Assembly: GCA_021151695.1 (NCBI GenBank)
Contig: JAGKWU010000008.1
Location: 62,001 to 126,000 of the forward strand
Length of the DNA stretch: 64,000 nucleotides
Origin: Cellvibrionaceae bacterium
GTDB taxonomy: Bacteria > Pseudomonadota > Gammaproteobacteria > Pseudomonadales > Cellvibrionaceae
Direction of reading: 5' to 3'
The notes beneath the pieces were generated by a model. That model searched no databases. It saw only the letters and a list, made by a program, of their open reading frames with translations, and was not told the DNA's origin. The position numbers and the translations under genes were made by a program. Each line of letters begins with the position of its first letter. Positions within the stretch are counted from its first letter, which is position 1. Positions 1 to 7,363 of this stretch are shown here, piece after piece.

Positions 1-1203
1 AAACGCATAGGCACCCACGATTTTTACCAGTGCTGGCTCAAGGCCACCATGAATGGCGAAACTTCACCCCTGCAGGATTTTTCACCCTGTTCGGTGATGG
101 CAGAGCAGGAAAAATTCTTCTGGCCCGGCCAGCTGCAGAACACCCCTATCGGCGGTGCTAACTACGCTGTACACCTGGATGCCAAACTGGTGGTGGAATA
201 CCTGAAAGGTTATGCCTTTGAACGCGGCGTCAAGCGCACTGAAGGGACGGTGGAGCAGGTCATCAAGGCCGCAAACGGCAATATCGACCGGCTGGTCATG
301 CAAAACGGCGATGAAATTGCGGGTGATTTCTTTATCGATTGCACGGGCTTTAAAGCTCTGTTGATCGAGAAGGCACTTGGGGTTGGGTTTGAAGACTGGT
401 CGCAATACCTGCCCTGTGACCGCGCAGTGGTAGTCAAAACCGAGGCCCAAGCCAAGCGTCCGCCTTACACTACGTCTACCGCTCGCAAGGCGGGCTGGAG
501 CTGGAAGATTCCGCTGCGCAACAGCACCGGCCACGGCTATGTCTATTCCAGCCGGTTTTGTACGGACGCCGAGGCCAAGTCCACCCTGTTGAAAAACCTG
601 GATGCGCCGCGTATCAACGATCCGCGTGTCATCCATTTCGCCACTGGCCGGCGCGAGAAGATGTGGGAACGCAATTGCCTCTCCCTTGGTTTATCTTCCG
701 GTTTTGTGGAGCCGCTGGAGTCAACCTCAATTCATCTGATTGCCCGCGGTATGGATTTCTTCCTGCGTTTCTTTCCCGACCGCGATTGCGATCCCAGCCT
801 GATCAAAGAATATAACCGCCGGATGGCGGCAGATTTTGAGGAAGTTCGCGATTTTATCCTTCTGCACTACTGTGCTACCCAGCGCGAAGACACTGACTTT
901 TGGCGCTTTTGTAAAAATATGGTGCTGCCCGAATCCCTGCAGGAGCGCATCGCCCTGTTTAAAGGCCACGGCATAGTGCGCGAGGGAACCGATGAGCTGT
1001 TTCGCGCTTCCAGTTGGCAATCGGTATTTGAAGGTATGGGAATCCGCCCGCAAAAATATTGCCCGCGAGTGGATAACGTCGATTACCAGGAGATTACCGA
1101 CACATTGAAAATGGCTCGCCAGGCGATCCAGTCCATGGTGAAAAACCTACCCAGCCACGATGAGTTTCTACGTCAGGGGTTTGGTGACGAACCCAGCTCC
1201 TGA
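1..1203 (+). CDS. Flavin-dependent tryptophan halogenase family protein, 5' end outside window
   Basis: The reading frame is open from base 1, so this is the C-terminal 400 residues of a longer protein; the ATG at 49 is internal. It carries the family's W-x-W-x-I-P stretch (WSWKIP, near base 500) and the late motif GFVEPLESTSIHL (near 700-735), which holds the conserved active-site glutamates. Family members oxidise chloride or bromide with reduced FAD and halogenate an aromatic substrate, classically tryptophan or indole. It closely resembles the halogenases at 10647 and 13704. The N-terminal FAD motif and the catalytic lysine lie upstream of the window and cannot be checked. The substrate is unknown. 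The gene ends 4 bases before a convergent gene. Confidence 0.88.
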   Translation, partial: KRIGTHDFYQCWLKATMNGETSPLQDFSPCSVMAEQEKFFWPGQLQNTPIGGANYAVHLDAKLVVEYLKGYAFERGVKRTEGTVEQVIKAANGNIDRLVMQNGDEIAGDFFIDCTGFKALLIEKALGVGFEDWSQYLPCDRAVVVKTEAQAKRPPYTTSTARKAGWSWKIPLRNSTGHGYVYSSRFCTDAEAKSTLLKNLDAPRINDPRVIHFATGRREKMWERNCLSLGLSSGFVEPLESTSIHLIARGMDFFLRFFPDRDCDPSLIKEYNRRMAADFEEVRDFILLHYCATQREDTDFWRFCKNMVLPESLQERIALFKGHGIVREGTDELFRASSWQSVFEGMGIRPQKYCPRVDNVDYQEITDTLKMARQAIQSMVKNLPSHDEFLRQGFGDEPSS

Positions 1204-1207
1204 GGTG

Positions 1208-1927
1208 TCAGATACTCGACCCTGTCTGCGCCTTTGTTGTGGAGGATATCAGGCTGTTAAAGTTAATCGAGGATCCGACATCCGCGCTCAGCTTGCAGTG
1301 CTCACAAGCTGTGTTGGTGGCGTTCCAGGTGGAACCGTAAGCCAGGTTTGCATCCAGATTCGATAATTTTTCCATATTGCTAATGGCGACATTGCTGCCG
1401 AATTGCACATCGGCAAAAAAGTAGCTCGTGATGGGCTTGTTCAGGGTTACCAGGCATCCATACTTCACGTCGAGATAAAGCTTGTCGGCCTGGAGATTGG
1501 AAATATCCGTCGTTGTCCCTTCTTTAATGGAAATTGCCAGTTTTTTATGCGGCTCAGACAGCGCTACCTTTGCGGTGAATTCACCGTCAAATGCCAGCGC
1601 TTTAAGGGCGCGGGTTTCAATCCTGATCTGGACGGGTTCGGTCTGGGTAAGTGCAAACAGGCTGCCATTTCTACTGATCTTCAACTGATTATTGCGGGTG
1701 TCTATCACCAGCTCTTTGAGCTGAACCTTTGTACCCGTAATGGATATTTGCTCGCGATCGCCTTCGATAATTGAGACGTTGTAATTCCGGTTTTCTGATT
1801 TTTTAATAATTTGATTATTAAATTGCACGGAGATGCTATCTATTCCCGATAGATCTCTACTGATGCTATCTGCAAGGGCGGGGGTGGATGCGAGGGTAAA
1901 AAGGGAAAGGAAATATAAAGCGTTCAT
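1208..1927 (-). CDS. DUF2807 (GIN-domain) secreted protein
   Basis: This 239-residue protein has a clear signal peptide (about residues 1-19, ending PALA) followed by a beta-rich repetitive region. Alternating short hydrophobic strands, such as ISVQFNNQIIK and LKELVIDTRNNQLKIS, are typical of the DUF2807 'putative auto-transporter adhesin head GIN' fold. Such proteins are periplasmic or surface exposed, and their function is mostly undefined. It is convergent with the halogenase at 1-1203. Two cysteines close together near the C-terminus (CEHC) could form a disulphide or bind a metal. The family call is by pattern only. Confidence 0.7.
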   Translation of the reverse strand: MNALYFLSLFTLASTPALADSISRDLSGIDSISVQFNNQIIKKSENRNYNVSIIEGDREQISITGTKVQLKELVIDTRNNQLKISRNGSLFALTQTEPVQIRIETRALKALAFDGEFTAKVALSEPHKKLAISIKEGTTTDISNLQADKLYLDVKYGCLVTLNKPITSYFFADVQFGSNVAISNMEKLSNLDANLAYGSTWNATNTACEHCKLSADVGSSINFNSLISSTTKAQTGSSI

Positions 1928-2015
1928 GGGGTTTTCTGTCCGTCACCTTGGGTTGCCGTCGCGACATTGTGCGCGAGATTTCTGCGTTAGATGCAAATTC
2001 CTCAGTTATGGATGC

Positions 2016-2060
2016 GCTTGTTAAAAAGCCAGCCCTTTCGGGGCTGGCTTTTTAACAAGC
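2016..2060. terminator. Perfect 20-bp stem bidirectional terminator
   Basis: Two 20-base arms (2016-2035 and 2041-2060) are exact reverse complements around a TTTCG loop. A-rich and T-rich flanks within the stem make it usable in both directions. It follows the PEP-CTERM gene that ends at 2076 on the minus strand. Confidence 0.85.
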
Positions 2061-2075
2061 GGGTTCTGCTTGGGA

Positions 2076-2633
2076 TTAAGCGGTTTTGCGACGAGCAGTA
2101 ACCAGGCCAGCCAAGCCCAACAACATCAGCATCAGGGCAGAGGTTTCTGGCACTGATGAGACTGGTGTGGTTTGGGTGTTGGTGAACGAGAAGCTCAGGT
2201 CGTTGTAGCCGTATTGGCCTTCTGGAGCGCCCCACAGGTCTTCAAAACTTACCAGGGTAACGCCTGGCTGCCAGTTTTCTTGTACGCGGGCGTGGATCAG
2301 GCCATCAGCGTTGCGGCTGGCTGGGCCGGTGAACCAGTTGTCGCCAGTAGTGTTTACACGCAGTTGGAATACCAGCTCGGTACCCGCGGTGAAGTTACCC
2401 AGGTCCATGGTGGTGCCCACTGGGGTGGCGTGGTTGTTGAAGATAAAGGTCAGGTTCAACAGCAGGTCATTGCTGTAACCGGCAGAGTTACCTTCGTATT
2501 TGGCAACTACGTCACCGCCAGAAGCGATAACAGGAAGACCTTCAGTGCCAACGGCAGCGATTGGGTGGGCAAAAGCAGAAACGCTCAATACTGAAGCTGC
2601 AACGAAAGCGGCGATTTTGGCCATTAATTTCAT
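2076..2633 (-). CDS. PEP-CTERM sorting domain protein
   Basis: This 185-residue secreted protein has a signal peptide (MKLMAKIAAFVAASVLSVSA) and a C-terminal PEP-CTERM signal: V-P-E-T near residue 161, a hydrophobic segment (LMLMLLGLAGL), then the basic tail ARRKTA. Such tails are cleaved by an exosortase and tie the protein to exopolysaccharide or envelope export. The 135-residue body is unrecognised and looks beta-rich. No exosortase gene lies in the window. The first ATG was chosen; a second ATG three codons later is possible. It is one of four PEP-CTERM-like genes here (also 24982, 35063, 45898). Confidence 0.85.
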   Translation of the reverse strand: MKLMAKIAAFVAASVLSVSAFAHPIAAVGTEGLPVIASGGDVVAKYEGNSAGYSNDLLLNLTFIFNNHATPVGTTMDLGNFTAGTELVFQLRVNTTGDNWFTGPASRNADGLIHARVQENWQPGVTLVSFEDLWGAPEGQYGYNDLSFSFTNTQTTPVSSVPETSALMLMLLGLAGLVTARRKTA

Positions 2634-2869
2634 AATATTTATTCCGGGTGTTAGTACGCTGGAGTTTAGAAACGGGGTTTCTATTAAAAAATTTGCTCAT
2701 AATAAAAAGCAATATTGAGGCCAATTTTTTAAAACCCTGTAATGGCGCGGCAATCACCCCGTTATAAAATGTGAACCAGTTCCGTTTTTGTAAGGATTTT
2801 CGACGATTTAAGCGTCCAAAAAGGCAAAACTTTACAGCTGCTATGGGTTATTGGGTGTTTTTTGACGGT

Positions 2870-3466
2870 TTAAGCCTGACTGTTGAGGGCTTCCAGCTCT
2901 TCAATATGTATGTTTTTTAACTTCACATAATTGCCTGCGGAGTAGCGGAAAAAGCTGCGCTCCTTGTCGCTGAGCGGGCGGGCTTGTTTGCAAGGCGAGC
3001 CTACATAGAGGAAGCCGCTCTCCAGTCGTTTGCCCGGTGGTACCAGCGTGCCGGCACCAATCACTACCTCATCTTCTATTAGGGCACCGTCCAGCACTGT
3101 TGAGCCAATCCCCACCAATACGCGGTTGCCGATGGTGCAACCGTGGAGGTTGACCGAGTGGCCGATGGTCACATCATCGCCGATGATCAGCGGATGGCCG
3201 GCGGGGTTGTAGTCGCTGGCGTGGGTGATGTGCAGCACAGAGCCATCCTGCACACTGGTGCGGGCACCTATGCGGATGCGATGCATATCGCCGCGGATAA
3301 TGGCGTAGGGCCAGACGGACGAGTCCTCGCCAATTTCCACATCGCCAATCACCACTGCCATTGGATCTACATAAACGCCCGCACCTAGCAGCGGGTCTTT
3401 GCCCTGGTAGCGGCGGATGCTGAGGGGGTTGCGATTGTGTTTGGGGTGGTGGAGTTCGCTGGTCAT
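2870..3466 (-). CDS. Gamma-carbonic anhydrase-like hexapeptide-repeat protein
   Basis: This 198-residue protein is built from left-handed beta-helix hexapeptide repeats (for example VVIGDVEIGEDSSVW, IIGDDVTIGHSVNLHGC). The GHSVNLHGC stretch carries histidines at the positions used for metal binding in the YrdA/CaiE/gamma-CA family, with another candidate His in VLHITH. Activity may be carbonic anhydrase-like or unknown, as for E. coli YrdA. The start at 3466 was chosen because GAGAGG precedes the ATG at good spacing; the open frame extends further but would run across the divergent prlC start. It shares a roughly 110-bp divergent promoter region with prlC. Confidence 0.85.
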   Translation of the reverse strand: MTSELHHPKHNRNPLSIRRYQGKDPLLGAGVYVDPMAVVIGDVEIGEDSSVWPYAIIRGDMHRIRIGARTSVQDGSVLHITHASDYNPAGHPLIIGDDVTIGHSVNLHGCTIGNRVLVGIGSTVLDGALIEDEVVIGAGTLVPPGKRLESGFLYVGSPCKQARPLSDKERSFFRYSAGNYVKLKNIHIEELEALNSQA

Positions 3467-3575
3467 GATGGCCTCTCGGGAACAAATGGATGGCTGAGCG
3501 TGTATCATAAGGGAATGCCCCTTGCTGAAAAGCATCATACTGAAAACGCACCCTATTTTCCGTCCGGAGTTGCCC

Positions 3576-5663
3576 ATGACCGACACCCCAGCGACAAACC
3601 CGCTACTGCAATCCCACGAGTTACCGCCCTTTTCATCCATCGCTGCCGAGCATGTCGAACCTGCGGTTAGCCAGTTGATCAATGCCAATCGTGCTTACCT
3701 CGATAATTTACTGGACGGTTTGCAGGAAGCCACCTGGGAGACGCTGGTCGCGCCGCTGGAACATGAAGGTGACAAACTGGATCAGGCCTGGTCGCCCGTC
3801 AGCCACTTGAATGCCGTGCGCAACAATGAAGAGTTGCGTAACGCCTACAACGCCAGTATCGCCCTGCTCACCGAGTACGGCACTGAGCTGAGCCAGAACG
3901 AACGCCTGTTCAAGGCCTACCAGCAACTGGCGGAAGGTGCTGGCTATGAGCAGCTGTCGCAAGCACAAAAGCAGGCGGTGGATAATGCGCTGCGCGATTT
4001 TCGTTTGGGTGGTGTAGCGCTCAATGATGACGACAAAAAGCGTTACGGTGAGATACAACAGCGCTTGTCCGAGCTGTCCACACAATTCTCCAACCATGTG
4101 CTGGATTCTACCCAAGCCTGGTACAAACACTTTGCGGATGCGAGTGAACTTGCGGGTTTGCCTGAATCTGCCTTGGCCCAAGCCCAGCAAGCCGCCGCGC
4201 GCAAAAATCTCGAAGGCTATGTGATTACGCTGGACTTCCCTTCTTATTACGCTGTGATCATGTACGCCGACAACCGCGCCCTGCGCGAGGAGATCTACAC
4301 CGCCTACGTCACCCGCGCAACCGCCAACTCGGCCAAGACAAGCGAGCAGGGCCAGCAGGAAACCACGGCCGATTTTGATAATACCGCCATCATTGCCGAG
4401 ACCTTGGCCCTGCGTCACGAGCTGGCCCAGCTGCTGGGTTTTGCCAACTACGCCGAGCGCTCACTGGCCACCAAAATGGCCCAAAGTCCCGTGCAAGTAT
4501 TGGAGTTTCTGGAAGCCCTCGCCCATAAATCCAAGCCCTACGCCCAGCGTGATTACGACGAGCTGAAAGCCTTCGCCGCCGATCAGGGCTGTGCGGACTT
4601 CCAAAGTTGGGATAGCACCTACTACAGCGAAAAACTGCGTGTGGCCAAATACGATGTGTCGCAAGAAGAGCTGCGCCCCTACTTCCCCGCCGAAAAAGTC
4701 ATCAGCGGCATGTTTGCCGTGGTGGGCCGTCTGTTCGGCATCAGCGTTGAGCAGGTGCAGGGCTTCGATACTTACCACGAGGATGTACGCTTCTTTAAGG
4801 TCTTTAAAAACGGGGCGCAAATCGCCAGCTTCTACCTCGATCTGTTCGCCCGCGAAAGCAAACGCGGCGGCGCCTGGATGGCCGATGCGCGAGTGCGTCG
4901 CAAAACCGCCAGCGGCCTGCAACTGCCAGTCGCCTTCCTCACCTGCAACTTCACCCCACCGGTGGGCGACACGCCGTCTTTATTAACGCACGACGAAGTC
5001 ACTACGCTCTTCCACGAATTCGGCCATGGCCTGCACCATATGCTCACGCAAATTGATGTGGCGGCGGTGAGTGGTATCAACGGTGTGGCCTGGGACGCAG
5101 TGGAGTTGCCCAGCCAATTTATGGAGAACTGGTGCTGGGAGCCGGAGGCGATTCCACTGATTTCCGGCCACTACCAAACCGGCGAGCCGTTACCTAAAAA
5201 TTTGCTGGATAAAATGCTTGCCGCCAAAAATTTCCAGTCAGGTTTGCAGATGCTGCGCCAGATTGAATTTGCGCTGTTCGATTTCCGCCTGCATGCCCAT
5301 TACCAACCTGGCAGCAACCAAACTGCCCATGATGTATTGGAGCAAGTGCGCGCCGAAGTGGCCGTGGTGCAGCCGCCCGCGTTTAACCGTTTTGAAAATA
5401 GCTTCAGCCATATCTTTGCCGGCGGTTACGCAGCTGGTTACTACAGCTACAAGTGGGCAGAAGTCTTGTCTGCTGATGCCTTCTCACGCTTTGAGGAAGA
5501 AGGGATTTTCAACGCCGAGACAGGCGAGAGCTTCCTCACCGAGATCCTGCAACAGGGCGGTAGCAAAACGCCCATGGAATTGTTCACCAGTTTCCGCGGT
5601 CGCGAGCCCAGCATAGATGCGCTCTTGCGTCACAGCGGGATTGTGGTGGAGGAGGCCGCCTGA
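3576..5663 (+). CDS. prlC: Oligopeptidase A (M3A zinc metallopeptidase)
   Basis: This 695-residue cytoplasmic metallopeptidase degrades short peptides, including cleaved signal peptides. The zinc site is visible as H-E-F-G-H (H480, E481, H484) followed by GLHHML. The C-terminal regions FSHIFAGGYAAGYYSYKWAE and LFTSFRGREP are also typical of the M3 family. Length matches E. coli PrlC (680 residues). The start at 3576 is preferred over an upstream ATG at 3522 because GGAG sits 8 bases upstream and the first residues then resemble the family. The stop codon overlaps the yheV start (TGATG), so the two are translationally coupled. Confidence 0.96.
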   Translation: MTDTPATNPLLQSHELPPFSSIAAEHVEPAVSQLINANRAYLDNLLDGLQEATWETLVAPLEHEGDKLDQAWSPVSHLNAVRNNEELRNAYNASIALLTEYGTELSQNERLFKAYQQLAEGAGYEQLSQAQKQAVDNALRDFRLGGVALNDDDKKRYGEIQQRLSELSTQFSNHVLDSTQAWYKHFADASELAGLPESALAQAQQAAARKNLEGYVITLDFPSYYAVIMYADNRALREEIYTAYVTRATANSAKTSEQGQQETTADFDNTAIIAETLALRHELAQLLGFANYAERSLATKMAQSPVQVLEFLEALAHKSKPYAQRDYDELKAFAADQGCADFQSWDSTYYSEKLRVAKYDVSQEELRPYFPAEKVISGMFAVVGRLFGISVEQVQGFDTYHEDVRFFKVFKNGAQIASFYLDLFARESKRGGAWMADARVRRKTASGLQLPVAFLTCNFTPPVGDTPSLLTHDEVTTLFHEFGHGLHHMLTQIDVAAVSGINGVAWDAVELPSQFMENWCWEPEAIPLISGHYQTGEPLPKNLLDKMLAAKNFQSGLQMLRQIEFALFDFRLHAHYQPGSNQTAHDVLEQVRAEVAVVQPPAFNRFENSFSHIFAGGYAAGYYSYKWAEVLSADAFSRFEEEGIFNAETGESFLTEILQQGGSKTPMELFTSFRGREPSIDALLRHSGIVVEEAA

Positions 5664-5905
5664 TGGTCTACTCCGTTAAACGCCGCTTTATGGCTGGTGC
5701 CGTCTGCCCGCGCTGCTCGAAGATGGATACCATCCAGGTCTATAACCTCGACGGCAAAGATTTCCGCGAATGCGTGGAGTGCGGGTTCAAGGAAGAGATG
5801 CGCCTGAATATTGCGCCCAGCGAATTGGAAACCCGTGTGAATCACCAGGATGACGAGCCAGAGCAGGTGCAAGTCATCAATATTATTTCTGACCCGTCGC
5901 GCTAG
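5663..5905 (+). CDS. yheV: YheV-family putative zinc-ribbon protein
   Basis: This 80-residue protein has two CxxC pairs (CPRC near residue 15, CVEC near residue 38) forming a likely zinc ribbon, and the family signature VKRRFMAGAVCPRC. The role is unknown; the family is conserved in gammaproteobacteria and often sits next to prlC. Its ATG shares a base with the prlC stop codon, which indicates cotranslation. Confidence 0.9.
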   Translation: MVYSVKRRFMAGAVCPRCSKMDTIQVYNLDGKDFRECVECGFKEEMRLNIAPSELETRVNHQDDEPEQVQVINIISDPSR

Positions 5906-5932
5906 CGGCTGGCATTGACATTGGATCAGGGA

Positions 5933-6826
5933 ATGCGTGTTAAACAACTGTGGTCGCTGGGTTTCGTGAGTGCACTCCTGGTGGCCTGTAGCTTGCCATC
6001 GCAAAAAGCAGCGTTAGAAGTCGATAAAGGCGTTGCCGCCAACCCGCCGGAAAAGCGCGGTTATAGTCTCGTCTTCAACGATGACTTCAATGGCGACCAG
6101 CTGGATACTCGCAACTGGATTCCCTATTACCTGCCGCAATGGAGTTCGCGCGAGCGCTCCAGGCCTGAATATCGCTTCGACCAGGGCAATCTGGTGTTGC
6201 AGATTAAAGAGCAGCAGCAACCCTGGTGCCCGGAGTTTAATGGCCAGGTCAAAGTCTCCTCCCTGCAAACCGGTTTATTCGCTGGCGAACTCGGCAGCGA
6301 TATTGGCCAGCACAAATTCAACCCAATGTGCAGGGTACGGGAAACCCAGCAGACCCAGCGCACCTATACGCCGCAATACGGCTATATCGAAATCCGGGCT
6401 AAAGCCATCAACACGGACTCCAATGTGGTGGCGTTATGGATGATCGGCTTTGAGGATACACCGGAAAAGTCAGCCGAAATTTGTCTGGTGGAAATCAAGG
6501 GCGGCAATGTGCAGCCGACCTCCACCGTGGTGGGTTACGGTGTGCGTGCTTTTAATGATCCCAAGTTGTACAACGAGTTTTACGAAGAGCCTTTTGCGAT
6601 TGATACTACCCAATTCCATATTTATGCCGTGGATTGGGCACCGGACAAAATCGACTTTTACATCGACAATCAAAAAACCAAAACCATCCACCAATCGCCC
6701 AAATATCCCATGCAGTTGATGCTGAATATTTACGAGGTACCGGTTGACGGAAAACGCACAACGGATGACCTGCGCTACCCGAAGGAGTTTGTGATTGATT
6801 ATGTGAGGGGCTACAAGCGCCTTTAA
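5933..6826 (+). CDS. GH16-like lipoprotein with altered catalytic motif
   Basis: This is a roughly 297-residue lipoprotein with lipobox L-V-A-C near residue 19. From about residue 45 the body matches a family-16 glycoside hydrolase or laminarinase-like jelly roll: YSLVFNDDFNG and LDTRNW at the start, YGYIEIRAKA and VVALWMIG mid-domain, then YAVDWAPDKIDFYIDN. At the expected active site, where GH16 has E-x-D-x-x-E, the sequence reads E-I-C-L-V-E (codons at 6476-6493), so the central Asp is Cys. Both glutamates remain. The substrate could be a beta-glucan or algal galactan, or activity may be lost. An alternative TTG start lies at 5915. It follows yheV closely and may be read through from prlC. 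Confidence 0.75.
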   Translation: MRVKQLWSLGFVSALLVACSLPSQKAALEVDKGVAANPPEKRGYSLVFNDDFNGDQLDTRNWIPYYLPQWSSRERSRPEYRFDQGNLVLQIKEQQQPWCPEFNGQVKVSSLQTGLFAGELGSDIGQHKFNPMCRVRETQQTQRTYTPQYGYIEIRAKAINTDSNVVALWMIGFEDTPEKSAEICLVEIKGGNVQPTSTVVGYGVRAFNDPKLYNEFYEEPFAIDTTQFHIYAVDWAPDKIDFYIDNQKTKTIHQSPKYPMQLMLNIYEVPVDGKRTTDDLRYPKEFVIDYVRGYKRL

Positions 6827-7363
6827 TACTTGCTCCCCTCTTTGAAAAGAGGGGCTGGGGGAGATTAAAAATCCAAATAAACATCTTATTAATTTAAGGA
6901 CTATTAGGCCTGATAAAAATGTCTGTCAGGCCTTTTTGCTTTTCTTACCCGTCTTTCTATTGTCGTTCTCCAGAATCTTCCTTTCGTTTAGTCATCGCTA
7001 AACGGGCGTTCACTTCCGCAAAAATACCTCGTCTGGCTTCACTTTCGCGCTTTGCGCAAAGTGGTGCACCGCTATTTACTTTCGCCAAGCCCAGTATTTG
7101 CGCGACTTCTGTTACCCAGGGCCACGGATTCCCCGATTTCGTAGCCACTTTAGGCTGGCCGCGCAAACTGGCGCGACCAGGTTGCTTTAAGCGCTGATTA
7201 TTTGTTGGCACATAAAAATTCCTGAACGATTCGAGCTGTGCGTTGCGCGCCTATGGGATGGGCGTCGGGATTTTTGTGTGTGCGTCTTCTGCAAATAAAT
7301 CTGACTTATTGCAAGGCTTTTATAGCGAGACAAACAATCACAATAATTGATGGCGAGGAAACC
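6827..7363. other. Intergenic region before the receptor operon
   Basis: No convincing gene is visible in these 537 bases. A 9-bp hairpin (CCCCTCTTT / AAAGAGGGG) lies at 6835-6854 and a terminator at 6906-6940. The stretch 6957-7211 has a long open minus-strand frame of 84 codons, but its composition, rich in K, R, A, G and S, and the lack of a ribosome site argue against it being a gene. The TonB receptor's ribosome site (GGCGAGGA) is at the right end. A promoter was not identified. Confidence 0.5.
6906..6940 (+). terminator. Rho-independent terminator after GH16-like gene
   Basis: AGGCCTGA (6906-6913) pairs with TCAGGCCT (6926-6933), followed by a T-rich run (TTTTTGCTTTTCTT). Confidence 0.75.

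Noticed and set aside
82..636. Antisense open frames within halogenase genes
   Set aside because: They come from high GC and codon bias in the sense gene; no ribosome site and no family features.
3467..3688. Longer N-terminus for the gamma-carbonic anhydrase-like gene
   Set aside because: It would overlap the prlC start and add a sequence with no family similarity; the ATG at 3466 has a good ribosome site.
6957..7211. 84-codon open frame on the minus strand before the TonB receptor
   Set aside because: No ribosome site, atypical composition and no recognisable domain; the region looks like intergenic sequence or an old repeat.
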